64,000 bases of DNA, taken from contig NC_066585.1 of NCBI RefSeq assembly GCF_024323335.1, positions 344,663,846 through 344,727,845 of the forward strand, in the 5' to 3' direction. A program made the position numbers and the translations under genes. The notes beneath the pieces were generated by a model. The model saw only the letters and a program-made list of their open reading frames with translations. It was not told where the DNA came from and made no database searches. This document shows positions 10,441 to 22,236 of this stretch, piece after piece. This DNA is from Lathyrus oleraceus. Lineage: Eukaryota; Streptophyta; Magnoliopsida; Fabales; Fabaceae. How positions within the stretch are numbered: position 1 is the stretch's first letter; every line of letters starts with the position of its first letter.

Positions 10441-13400
10441 TATAAGACCCCAATTTTGATCCTAAGATCCCTCATGCAATTTCATCATAAGCATTAGCAT
10501 TGGGATCATGTTTTGGCATCCTCCTTACCCCTTTTCATTAGGTTTGTTATGGGAGAGATCACCAAGCATCTTTGTGATTGTATCATACTTTTATTGTATC
10601 ATTTCACTAACCAAAATACTAAAAATATGTCTTTGCATCTATCTAACTCTTTTGTAGGTAGGGCATGATCTTATTGATTCATCAAGTTTACATCTAGTGT
10701 TTGACACCCTCATGAACAAAGAGTACAACCAAGAATTGATTCAAGAATGGTTATGAGCATCATATATGAGTCCCAATGATATCTATATGTTATATTGATC
10801 AAGTTTTCTTCAAGATTTTGAGGGTGATTAGCCTTGGAAACCCTAGTTTGACTAGGTATCTTGAGTAATTTCTCCAACAAGCTATCTCTCCAATTGATCA
10901 AATTTCTCAAGGGACACTTCAAATTTCATCATCTTATGCATATATGATCTACCATGAGCCAATAAAGTCAAGAGAATTGGAAGTTCGTAAGTTGGTTGTT
11001 GGTGGTTGGCCAGATGAATTCATCTGATCAAAACTAGGTCTCCCTAGGCCCTATCTCCTACACTTTTCACCATATGAGAATGATTCCAAGAGAAAACTTA
11101 CTCTAAAAGACATTCCAAACAACTTTCATGTTGATACCTAGATCTAGTTTTGCTTTGAAAATCATTTTCTATGTTCAAACATTATAAGTCATTTTGTCTG
11201 AACCCTAATTTGAAAGTCAACTTCCCAAGGCCATAACTTGCTCAATTTTTATAAGATGAAAGATTTCCAAGCTGCACAATAAAATTCAATGTGTCTACTT
11301 CAACTTTTATGTTTAGAGTGGGAGCTAAATCAACACTTTTGAGCATGTGATATGAGGCTACATTATAGGTCACTTTTGACCTATACCATTGATCAAGTGA
11401 TTTTTCCAAACTTCAAAAATGCATAACTCTATCATTTCGAATCCAAATGACATGAAATTGGTAACCATTTTGAAGGTCTTTGATAGAGCTACAACTTTGA
11501 TGAAGACATGTTTCTCATTTGAAGCTCCCATAAAAAGTTAAGCAAGGAGGATTATTGAGAAAGTGTTCAACATCAAACTTGTTCCTCTTGATCTCACATT
11601 TCCAAAGAGCTCAAATTCATTCATTTTGGATGAGAAATGAATAGGCTGCGCATGGCTTAAACAGGCTGATATAATTTGGCATGGATCAATCTTCAAGCAA
11701 CAATGCACATGTGCCTTGAAATCTAAGCTAACTTCAACACATCTGATCATTCATTTTGGACCATCAACTATCATTTCATGGGCCTATGCACGCCCATGCA
11801 CCATTCCATCATCATTTTGCCAATTTTGGAAAGTGGAGAGAGTGTGCAAATATCACATGGATTCATCTATAAATACAACTCCATTTGCTCAAAATTAACA
11901 CACACATTGCGCCAACTTTGATCCCCCATTGAAAACCCTTCATTCTCATAGGATAAACCTGATAAATTCATTTGAATTTGAGCTTGAATCGTCACTGTTT
12001 TGGAATTCAATTCTCCAGGAATTCATTACTTCTAAACCTTTCCATTCCTCTCATGCAAGCAATTAGAGTGAGTCCAAGTGCAAGCAAGCTCAAGATCCAT
12101 CATGTTCGGACCTCCATTGAAGGTAATTTATAGAAATTTTAAACTCTTAGATTCTCTCAATTTATTGCTCAATTCCATTGATTCTTTGGTTGGCTGAGAT
12201 CCTACCAATTTAGGCAAGAAGATTGAGTTGCTTTGGGGTTAAATCAAAGTAACTCGGATCATGTACCTCATTTTTCAATTCCACATATCTCTTAATATAT
12301 TTGGAATTGGGGGAATTGGAGGTCGGATTCGAGCTCGGTAATGTTTTTTCTTTAAGTTCATGTCCCTGTTTCTTTTTTTGGTGATGGTTCATCTTGACCA
12401 GTCCGGTGGAGCTCACCGGGGAAGATGACTGGAGCTCTGGCTTCGGTGATGATATGTGTCACTTCTGAACCATAGGATTCATCATCCATGTTCTAATCCT
12501 GAGCGTTGCTTTGAATTACCGTCTGTGCCACACGGATGACTTGGACACATGTGGAACGCGCGTTTTGGATCACCAGACCTGCCACCTCAAATAATGAGGG
12601 AGATCTGATGGTCCACGTAATTTAGAATTTTCTGATTTTTGTTTTAATTGCATTTTCTTCAATAATTCATATTAAATTCAATATTGATCCAAAAAATATG
12701 GGACTTTCACCAAAAAAATTCAAATATTTTTCTCTTTCATATTCTGAATTAAAATTATTTTTTGGATCATTATTAATATTTTTCATGGATTAATTGATTT
12801 TTAATTTGTTTTTAATTCTTTAAAAATATTTTTGAAAGTCCGAAAATATGAAATTTTTTCTCCAAGGTCCTTTGGCCTTGTTTGACCTATGATAAATCTT
12901 ATGGCCATTTCTTTGGTGTTTTGATGAGATTGTAGAAATTGGACAAAACATATTTGAATTTAATGCACTATTTTATTATTTAATATTGAATAAATGCCAT
13001 TTTTATTTTGTTGACCATTTGTATTGACTTAATTGAGTTTGATTGTTTGTTGTTGGGCCTTGGTCAAGGTTGATTTGACTTTGTCAAGTTAATATCATTG
13101 GATTTAGGGGATTGATGGAATGTACATTCCATCTCCCAAAATGAATGAATGCTATTAATTTGGTAAAAGTCCTCCTTTGACCAATTTGTGATCTCATTCA
13201 TCCCTTTCCCTCTTCATATAATTCCCCTTCTTCATCCATTCATTTTCATTTGGTCAATGGCATCTCAAAGTCCTAATGCTAGTTGATTGAAAGAGTAACA
13301 TGAGTATGGATGAGATTAGGCCACACCTTTTTTGCATATTTTTTTGTGTGGTATGTTTCATGAGCATAGTTCATTATACTATGTCTCTAACATGCATTAA

Positions 13401-14894
13401 CACCAAAAGTCTATTGCCCTTCCTCAAATAGTTGTGACTTCTACATAAGTCCAATTACGATTGCTTAACATAGCGCTAAATTTATGACACAAAAGGCATA
13501 AGCATTCTAGTTAGTGAGATTGTAAGTCTCCCCTCTTCCATGGTATTGTATGCAAACTTTGCCTTCTTTCCTTCCTTTGAAAGATGTTTTGGTTCAAGGA
13601 TCCATTCTTGTGGCAAGTAGGTTGAGTGTTCTCCAAAGAATGTCTTGAAAGAAAAACGAAACTAACCTCTAACTTACTAACTATTGACTTTTAATTTCAA
13701 GCTTTTACTTTAATGCAATTTAATTTTAGCACTTTATTTTATTTGTCATTATACATATCATTCTAATTGTTTATGTCAATGTAATTTTCACTTTGTCCAT
13801 TTGGACCATATTGTGTGATATATTTTGTTTGTGTCGTCTTTGACCATTTAATGTACATAATAAAAACAAAATTACTAAAAAAAATTGAGTGGACTGTTGG
13901 TTTGATCTTGATCAAAGGACTTAGAACCTAGGCAACCTCCCTAAGCTAATGGACTTGGACAATGCCAACTTGTTGAAGAACCAAGTGCTTGCAACTTTGG
14001 AATTCATCTGATACATCTTTGAAGATCTCTCTAGATTCATCTGCAAAATTGATCATTGTTAAGCTGTTATTTTGAACCTGTGACTTGTGGAATTCATCTG
14101 TTGCATGGGCTATCTTGAAGAAGATCATGAAGTGGATAAGCTTGGATGAGGCCATCTTTATTTGATGCCTTGCTCTTCAAGAATATAATTGTGCATTTGT
14201 GTGTTGCTTGATTCTAAAAATCCAAGGGAAATCTGGGTTTCTATTGACATACTTGTCTATTGGATTGCTACCCATTTGGTCAGATCTTTTCAACTTTAAA
14301 CTTTTAAATTTTGTGCATAGGATAGTCTCTTCATCTTCTCCCCATTTCTTTAATTTCAAAATCTCTCCCTCCACTTTCAAAATCTTCTTTGTGTGAACTA
14401 TTTTTGTTCTAAACTTTGACCACTTTTGCAAAAAGATAGAAACTTTGGCCTTATGCCATTTCATTTTCAAACTTATTTTCTTAAATCAAACTTGTAAAAA
14501 AACTTAACTATACTTAACCTAAACTTTCAAAAAGCCAAAAAGGACTAACTCATTTAAACCATTTTCTGGCCTTTGTGCCTTTCAAACTTAAATTTTTTTA
14601 AAACCAACACACTCATTTAGAAATTTATAGCACGAACTACGAGGTTTTGATCCCTCATTTTTATGTTGGTACGTAGGCACAAGATCGAAAAAGGGCTCCC
14701 TAGGAGTACCTAGGACACTTTGGGTGCTAACACCTTCCCTATGTGTAACCAACCCGCTTACCTGTGACCTCTAACTTTTATTAGTTTTTATTTGAAAACT
14801 TCTTACTATTTAGGTCTTGTTCTTACTTTTTCCCTTTTCCCTTGGAAACAATAAAAGCGTGGTGGCGACTCTTGTTAATTGATCTCTAGCTTAT
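10441..14894 (+). mobile_element. Ogre-B 5' LTR
   Basis: About 4.45 kb, opening with TATAAGACCCC (originally TGTAAG). It ends at CTAGCTTA directly against the PBS. The last ~33 bp of the LTR plus the 9-bp spacer, present in the 3' LTR copy and in Ogre-C, are deleted. A further ~115 bp near 14690, present in the 3' LTR at about 29090-29205, is also absent. AATAAA at 14851-14856 could serve as polyadenylation signal. ORFs in it, including the 97-aa minus-strand ORF at 14177-14470, are non-coding LTR sequence. Confidence 0.85.
11868..11876 (+). promoter_or_regulatory. TATA box of Ogre-B 5' LTR
   Basis: TATAAATAC at the same LTR position as the boxes at 9788 and 45927. Likely start region for Ogre-B genomic RNA. 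Confidence 0.55.
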
Positions 14895-14912
14895 GGAGAC
14901 TCTGCTTGGGAG
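14895..14912 (+). other. Ogre-B primer binding site
   Basis: TGGAGACTCTGCTTGGGA, similar to the complement of the tRNA-Arg(ACG) 3' end (TGGCGACTCCGCTGGGGA). Two or three mismatches suggest decay. A better-looking partial copy, TGGCGACTCT, lies inside the LTR at 14864-14873. Confidence 0.7.
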
Positions 14913-15753
14913 TAGTCTCCAGTGGGTTTAGCCTACTTTTTATGCGAATATATTTGTATATATGTGATGTTTATATATATGTATGTGTGATATAATCTGC
15001 TTGTTGTGCTTGGTGATCTCTGAGTGGTGAGGTATGTTCTAACCCGAACTTGAGTGCAATTAAGATAGGAGGATGGTATAGTCATGTTCGACTTGTGTGG
15101 AGTAGTCCTTAACAAGTTGGCTTGAGATCCATCTGCTCAGTGGAAACTCCTCTAGATTTGGAAATGTCACACAAGTATTTGTGGTTAGGCATTACTATTT
15201 CTAATTTGGTCTGAGAAGCTGAGGACCTTAGAACACCTAGCCCATCTTTGCCTATTTAGGACATAGTGCGGAAACTGTTCAGGTGTAGACTTGATAATAG
15301 TTGTTACGGGATACTACACTCAGACGAGTTTCTCTTGAGAATATTATGGGTTGATGAGTCAGTCATCTTAACCTGTAATATCCGATAGATGAAATTAAGA
15401 CTTTGGGAACTTTTTAAAACATGATCTACAGGTTTTTATCCTTAGTTCACTCCTTTGGGATGGTTCTTACCCAGACTCCATGCTCGTGACTTGCAACAAA
15501 CCCTTGATTCTTGGTTGATCCAATCAGGTCTTGTCAATATCAATGGAACTTGGGTGTTGATAAGGTGTAAACCATAGTCCACCAAAATGGATGATTGATC
15601 TTGACAATGACTTGATTCATCCCTTTACCTTTGTTTTCCTTGTGTGTGATCCCTTATTTGTGATTGTTGCATTCATGCATTCATGCGCATCATAACATTC
15701 ATCACACGAAAATTTCAAGGAGCTAAGGTGTCATTTGCAAATATTTTCAGACC
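14913..15753 (+). other. Ogre-B 5' leader
   Basis: Untranslated leader of about 840 bp shared with Ogre-C and Ogre-D. I see no ORF of note on the sense strand; the minus-strand ORF at 14933-15115 is antisense noise and recurs at 31924-32172. Packaging signals may lie here, but none can be recognised from sequence alone. Confidence 0.6.
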
Positions 15754-17255
15754 ATGGATTATGGACGAAGGAACACTAAGAAGTACAGTTTCAGATGTCC
15801 CGACTTGAAAGAGTTAAGGAAGCTAGCATCTTTTGTATTAGATCCCTTGGACTTCAAACAACACCATGGGAAGCTTCTGTCCATCTTGTCTGCTGATGTG
15901 GTTGAAGGACTCTTGAGTGTATTGGTGCAGTTCTATGATCCTCTCTACCATTGTTTCACTTTCCCAAATTTTCAGCTTGTGCCTACCTTGGAGGAGTATT
16001 CTCATCTTTTAAGGATACCTATTTCTAGTAGAGTGCCTTTTAGTGGATTGGAGGAGATTCCCCGATCTAGTATTATTGCTGAAGCTTTTCACTTGAAGAA
16101 ATCTGAGATAGAGGCTCATTGGGTGAAGAAAGGAGGGTTATTTGGGTTGCCATCTGTTTTCCTCATCAAGGAAGCTACCACTTTTTCTCAAGCTGGTAGT
16201 GTGGATGCTTTTGAAGCTATCTTTGTGTAGCTCATCCATGGATTAACTTTGTTCCTTAACATCGACGGTTTTGTTGATGTTAACGCCATTAGACTTTTCT
16301 TGATTGGCAATCCTGTGCCTACTTTGTTGGGTGATATGTATTTCTCTTTGCATCTAAGGAATTCTAAAGGTGGTGGAACGATTGTCTTTTGCATTCCTCT
16401 TTTGTACAAGTGGTTTATTTCGCACTTGCCTCAGACGCCTGCTTTTGTGGAGAACAAACAATGTCTAAGGTGGTCTCAGAGACTTATGTCTCTCACTAAT
16501 GATGATATAGTTAGGTATGATTCGTCCTTAAGCAACTTGGAGATTATTGATAGTTGTGGTGAATTCTCTAATGTGCCTCTCATTGGTACACAAGGAGGAA
16601 TTAAGTACAACCCTGCTTTGGCTCGTCGACAACTTGGGTTCCCCTTGAGAGACAAACCTAATAACATTTTGTTAGAAGGTCTTTTCTATCAAGAAGGTAA
16701 ATATCACAAACATTTGAAGCAGAAGATTGTGCATGCTTTGCATAATGTGCATAGGAAAGGAAGATCCGAGCTTGGTCCATGCAATTGTGTAGCTTTGGAA
16801 GCTTACACTCTTTGGGTGAAGAAGAGAGCTATGGAGTTGAAGATTCCTTATCCTTGTGAAAGACCTATGTCTATGGTTGTGGTTGAGCCATTAACTCTCC
16901 CTAACCAAGATGTAGAGGAGTTGGAAGACGCGCTCGTCAAGATGAAGCAAGAGAAGGATATGTGGGAAGAGCATTTCCATGCTTTGAGCAAAAAGCATGA
17001 AGAGTTGAAATTGGAGTCTAAGGACAAAGATGCACTGATTGAGCTACTTGAAGACCGAGTGACGAAGAGACAGAGAGAGCCAGAAGTTTCATCTTCTAGC
17101 ATACCTCAGTCTTTTGTTTCTTGGAAGAAGATTGTTGACCAGCTTGTCCTCGAGAAGACTCAGATGAATGTTTCTTTTGAGACCGAGATCTGTCGCATTC
17201 GAAGGAGTACGCGCCTTCATCCAGATCTTATGACATTGTTGTTAGGGATCCTTAG
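15754..17255 (+). pseudogene. Ogre-B ORF1 (pseudogene)
   Basis: Extra ORF before gag, about 500 codons, of unknown function and typical of Ogre. The start ATG at 15754 follows the pattern shared by all three copies. A conserved N-terminal block (YDPLYHCFTF…PTLEEY, residues ~67-90) resembles the plant mobile domain pattern, a weak inference. The middle has NVPLIGTQGG and LGFPLRDKPNN. Residues ~390-440 form a charged coiled coil (KMKQEKDMWEEHFHALSKKH). An in-frame TAG at 16228-16230 replaces a Leu codon of Ogre-C. A small indel near 17200 shifts the frame, so the open frame runs on to 17319, while the family stop is TAG at 17253-17255. Not translatable as one protein. Confidence 0.8.
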
Positions 17256-17518
17256 GATGACTAGTCTCCTTTTCTCTTGTATATTTTTATTTTGGTTTCT
17301 AAAATTGTACTCAGTGTAATCCTTCCAATTTATATAAATAAAAAGAGATTTTTGGTCATATCAAATTATTGCAATTTCCATTTAAAATATATATATTTGC
17401 AAATGATATAGTAAGTTCCTTTGAAATAAAAATAATCAAGCATTGCATTTCATGCATCATTTGCATAAGCAACTTTTTTCCAGGTGTCTGATTGATGTTC
17501 TTCTGTACTTTAGCCAAG
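17256..17518 (+). other. Ogre-B ORF1-gag spacer
   Basis: AT-rich non-coding spacer, alignable with 34286-34547 of Ogre-C. It contains a pyrimidine stretch and the conserved CATTTCATGCATCATTTGCA segment before gag. No start codon or RNA gene seen. Confidence 0.5.
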
Positions 17519-20500
17519 CTGACTCACCGGTACAACACCAGAGCCAATCACCAAAAAATCATGGAGCACCTTGAACAAGAAAACCGAGATTTGAAAGACG
17601 AGATTGCCCGGCTGACTGCCATGATGGAGTCAGTTCTTGCTGCTCAGAGCCAAGCTTCTCCAACGCCTGCAACTCCTCCCACGAGGACAATTATTTCTGA
17701 AGTGGTTATCTATATTGTGCCTGCTGCCACCGCCCACTTCGCACCTAACCTTCCTGCTAGATTCCCGTGGGGAATGCCGCCCAACTTTGTGCCAGAAGGC
17801 TTTGCGCCTACCTTTGCTTCCATGCCAGAATCTAGCCCGGTTATGTCCGTGCCACCTCCAGTTGTGCACACTTTGCCTCCCATAGAGGACACCATCTATC
17901 ATTCCGATCCATCTGAGGGCCCGAACATCTATGAGAAGATGGACGAAATGAAATATCAATTTCTTGAGTTGCGCAAGGAATTGAAAATGCTGAGAGGTAA
18001 AGATCTGTTTGGGAAGAGTGCTGCTGAATTGTGCTTAGTATCCAATATGAAAATCCCAGTGAAGTTCAAAGTGCTTGACTTTGAGAAATATAAGGGAAAT
18101 TCTTGTCCACTCACTCATCTTGTGATGTATGTCCGCAAGATGTCGACTCAAACAGATAATGACCAATTGCTGATTCACTACTTCCAGGATAGCTTGACAG
18201 GTGTTGCACTCCGTTGGTATATGGGGTTGGATAGTGCAAGCCTCCACACTTTCAATGACCTAGGATAGGATTTTGTGAAGCAATATAAGTACAATATGGA
18301 TATGGCGCCGGATAGGGACCAACTGAGGTCCATGTCTCAGAAAGATAAAGAGACATTCAAGGAGTATGTGCAGCGATGGAGGGAGTTGGCTGCCCAGATC
18401 ACTCCTCCTTTGGAGGAGAAAGAAATGACAAAAATCTTTCTGAAAACCCTGAGTTCATTTTATTATGAACGAATGATCGCCAGTGCCCCTAGTGATTTTA
18501 CTGAAATGGTAAATATGGGGATGAGACTTGAAGAAGGGGTCCGTGAAGGACGTTTGTCAAAAGATGAGGCATCGACAAGCAAGAAATATGGCAGTAGTTT
18601 CACCAAGAGGAAGGACAATGAAACAAACGCAATTTCCAGTGGGAGGCAGAGGAGGCCTCAAATTAGAAGAAATCCACCACCTCGTCAACATCATCATCAT
18701 CAAGTATATTCCGTCATTCCAGTACTTTCTAATCAGCAAACAACACCAATTCAACAACAACAACAACATCAATATAAAAATCAACGTCAACAACAACAAC
18801 CGCAACAAAGAACGAACACCTACAACAACAACAATTCCAACAATCATCACCAGCAACAGAATTTTGAGAGGAAGAAGGTCTCTTTTGACCCGATTCCTAT
18901 GTCATATGCAGAACTATATCCATCATTAGTCCTAAAAAACTTGATTCTACCGAGGAGCCTACCGCAGATCCCAGAACCACTTCCTTGGTGGTATAAACCT
19001 GAGCTTCGTTGTGCTTTTCATCAGGGTGCACCTGGGCATGATATTGAAAATTATTATCTGTTGAAGTATGAGGTGCAAAAGCTTATGAAGAGTGGTATGG
19101 TGTCTTTTGAAGACCGTGCGCCTAATGTGAAAGTTAACCCTTTGCCCGCTCATGGGAACTCTTCAGTTAATATGGTGGACGGTTGTCCCAGTGAATTCAA
19201 GGTTTTTGATGTCCAATTTATCCGAAGATCTTTGGTGTAGATGCACAAAGATATCTGTTTGGTGAGTGATTGTAAACATGACCATGATGGTTGTGTTGTT
19301 TGTAGTGTGAACCCAAGAGGTTGCGAAGTTGTGAAAAGGGACATCCAGCATTTGATGGATGAAGGTATGATTCAGATTGTTCAATCTCGTCACGTAGATG
19401 AAGACATCAATGTCATAGTGCCCATTTTCAAGAAGCAAGAGAGGTTAATAATCCAATATGATAGCAGCAGCAGCAAGAACGACAACAATAGATCAGTATC
19501 ACTGTTGGTAATAAGGTTAGCGGGCCCAGTCCCGTATGCATCTGATAAGGTTGTACCATACCAGTACAATGCTACAATGATAGAGAATTGTCAAGAGGTA
19601 CCGTTGCCTACGACCAGTTCAGGGGTGAGCATTGCTGATGTAACAAAGGTGACCCGCAGTGGTTGAGTGTTTGGACCGGTGTTCCCGGAAAATAAAGAAG
19701 AAACAGTTGTTGGTAAGAAGGTGAAGATACTTATTGTAGATCCAGTTGGCTGATCAAAGGATAAGTCTAGTGAATCCGGCAACTTGAAAGCCAATGATGA
19801 TGATGAGGTACTCCGACTGATCCAGAGGAGCGAATTTAATGTGGTTGAGCAACTGCTCCAGACCCCATCGAAGATTTCTGTGCTGTCTCTGCTTTTGAAT
19901 TCTGAAGTGCACAAAGAAGCACTCCAGAGAGTTCTTGAACAGGCATATGTGGAGCAGGATGTTACTGTGGATCAGTTTGATCACATTGTGGCTAACATCA
20001 CTTCATTCAATAATTTGAGCTTTTGCAATGAAGAACTCCCTGAGGAGGGAATAAATCATAACATGGCTTTGCATATTTCATTGAATTGTAAGGAAGATGC
20101 TTTGTCAAATGTGCTCGTTGACATCGGTTCGTCACTCAATGTGCTTCCAAAGTCAACATTGTCAAAGTTATCTTACCAAGGAGCTCCCATGAGATATAGT
20201 GGGGTGATTGTCAAAGCCTTTGAGGGCTCGCGCAAAACAGTCATTGGTGAAGTGGACCTTCCAGTCAAGATAGGTCCGAGTGATTTTCAGATTACTTTTC
20301 AAGTAATGGATATCCACCCGGCCTACAGTTGTTTATTGGGAAGGCCATGGATTCATGAAGCAGGAGTTATTACCTCCACTCTGCATCAGAAGCTCAAATT
20401 TTTCAAGAATGGTAAGCTAGTGATTGCTGGAGGGGAGAAAGCACTGTTGGTTAGCCATCTGTCATCTTTCTCGTACATAGAAGCTGAGGATGAGGTTGGA

Positions 20501-20859
20501 ACTCCGTTCCAAGCCTTATCTATTTCTGCTGAGAAGAGAGTTGGGGCACCTATGTCCTCTCTGAAAGATGCTCAGAAGATTGTTGAAGAAGGTCCTGTTG
20601 ATCAGTGGGGGCGTGTGGTAGAGGTCTCCGACAATAGATGAAGAACTGGTTTGGGGTTCTAGAAGCGCTCGTCAGCTGTTAGATCTGAAGAGATGCAACT
20701 TAGCTTTCATAGCGGAGGGTTCATTCATGGCAATGAACAACACTTAGTTGTTGTGCTAGAGGATAGAGAAGAGGAAGACTACACCAACTTTGTGACGCAT
20801 GGAAAGACATGCAACAATTGGACTGTTGTTGATATTTCTGTTATTTTGCATCGATCTAA
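17519..20859 (+). pseudogene. Ogre-B gag-protease (pseudogene)
   Basis: Gag forms the particle and binds RNA; the aspartic protease cuts the polyprotein. The start codon is CTG at 17519, where Ogre-C has ATG. A coiled-coil N-terminus (EHLEQENRDLKDEI) is followed by a retrotransposon gag domain (FKVLDFEKYKGNSCPLTHL, ALRWY) near 18040-18220, a Gln/Asn/His-rich linker at 18660-18860, and a zinc-knuckle-like segment near 19010 (CAFHQGAPGHDIEN) whose final Cys is Tyr here. The protease centre is DIGSS from 20120. All parts share one frame, with stops at 18266, 19238, 19664, 19751 and 20639. The frame continues to the intron donor at 20860. At least four stops differ from sense codons in Ogre-C. 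Confidence 0.82.
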
Positions 20860-21110
20860 GTAATTGCTTTTATATTTTAAAATCCCTCTCCTATGCCTAA
20901 GGGAGAAGTGAACATTGTTTGGGCATTTTAATTTGATCATCAATAAATTTAATTTTATTCATCCACATCTTTGATGTTTATTTTTACTTTTTCCTTTATT
21001 CTGAAAATGGTAATCACAAAAAATATAAATAAACAATATAATTGTCCATCTGCATAATATTTGGTCACAAATTCACTTCTCTAAAATCAAAATATCAAAT
21101 CATTATGCAG
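20860..21110 (+). other. Ogre-B intron between protease and RT
   Basis: A 251-bp AT-rich segment starting AA|GTAATT and ending TTATGCAG|G. Exon 1 ends two bases into a codon and exon 2 opens with the third base, so removal brings the protease frame (that of 19784) exactly into the RT frame (that of 21112). Ogre-C has the same boundaries at 37834-38094. Ogre elements are known to carry a spliced intron here. The segment itself is closed in all frames and has a pyrimidine-rich, T-rich body. Confidence 0.75.
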
Positions 21111-22236
21111 GTTGGTTCCTAACCCCATTGAATACAATGATTCTTCTCCTTCTCCAAATTTTGAATTCCCTGTATTCGAGGCTAAGGAGGAAAGTAACAT
21201 AGAGGTGAGTGAGGAATTGTCTCGTCTTCTTGAGCAAGATGAAAAGATTATTCAGTTGTTTGAAGAGAAGAGTGAGCTAGTCAACTTGGGTTCCGAAGAT
21301 GATGTGAAGGAAGTCAAGATTGGGTCTCGATTGTGTCCAGATGCATGGTCCTATCAAGATATGCCTGGTTTGGATTCTAAGATTGGGGAGCATAGATTTC
21401 CGTTGAAGCCAGAATGCCCGACAGTCAAGCAGAAGTTGAGAAAAATGCATCCTGATATGGCTGTGAAGATCAAAGAGGAAGTGCAGAAGCAGATTGATGC
21501 CGGTTTCCTTGTAACCGCTGAGTATCCGCAATAGGTGGCCAATATTGTGCCTGTGCCAAAGAAAGATGGAAAAGTCTGCATGTGTGTCGATTATAGATAT
21601 TTGAATAAAGCCATTCCGAAAGATGATTTCCCTCTGCCACACATTGATATGTTGGTAGACAATACTGCTAAATTCAAAGTCTTTCCGTTTATGGATGGAT
21701 TTTCCGGATATAATCAGACTAAGATGGCACCCGAAGATATGGAGAAGACCACATTCATTACACCCTGGGGAATATTCTGTTATAGAGTGATGCCTTTCGG
21801 TCTAAAGAATGCTGGTGCAACTTACCAGAGAGTAATGACTACTCTTTTTCATTATATGATGCATAAAGAGATTGAAGTGTATGTCGATGACCACATTCAT
21901 TACACCCTGGGGAACATTCTGTTATAGAGTGATGCCTTTCGGTCTAAAGAATGCTGGTACAACTTACCAGAGAGTAATGACTACTATTTTTTATGATATG
22001 ATGCATAAAGAGATTGAAGTGTATGTCGATGACATGATTTCTAAATCAATTGATGAAGAGGAACATGTTGAGCATTTGTTGAAGTTATTCCAGCGTTTGA
22101 GGAAGTATAAACTCCACTTGAATCCCAATAAGTGTACTTTTGGTGTTCGTTCTGGTAAGTTGTTGGGCTTCATTGTCAGCGAGAAGAGTATTGAAGTTGA
22201 TCCTGCCAAGGTCAAAGCAATACAAGAGATGCCTAC
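21111..22236 (+). pseudogene. Ogre-B reverse transcriptase (pseudogene)
   Basis: Gypsy-type RT that would copy element RNA into DNA. After the linker (LVNLGSEDDVKEVK) come PVPKKDGKVCMCVDYR, motif A FMDGFSGYNQT, MPFGLKNAGATYQR and YVDD at 21880-21891. TAG at 21532-21534 replaces a Trp codon of Ogre-C. A 142-bp tandem duplication (21747-22030) repeats the active-site segment and shifts the frame, so a second YVDD lies at 22022-22033. The thumb region follows (GFIVSEKSIEVDPAKVKAI) until LTR-F cuts in at 22237. The first RNase H is missing. In the linker about 50 bp present in Ogre-C (KGLIDLLGEYSG) is lost between 21339 and 21345. Confidence 0.85.
21747..22030 (+). repeat. 142-bp tandem duplication in Ogre-B RT
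   Basis: Unit 1 is 21747-21888 and unit 2 is 21889-22030, both opening GACCACATTCATTACACCC and closing GTGTATGTCGAT. Units differ at only a few positions (for example T/C at ATATTC versus ACATTC, and a cluster near TTTTTCATTATATG). Ogre-C and Ogre-D have one unit. The period is not a multiple of three, so the reading frame moves. Confidence 0.95.

Noticed and set aside
14177..14470. 97-aa minus-strand ORF, with a near-identical partner at 28589-28882
   Set aside because: Both lie in the duplicated 3' part of the Ogre-B LTRs. They are similar because the LTRs are copies, not because a protein is conserved; the equivalent Ogre-C LTR region does not keep the ORF open.
18557..18856. Leu-rich minus-strand ORF resembling a membrane protein
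   Set aside because: It is the complement of the Gln/Asn/His codon run in Ogre-B gag (CAA, AAC on the sense strand read as Leu and Val).
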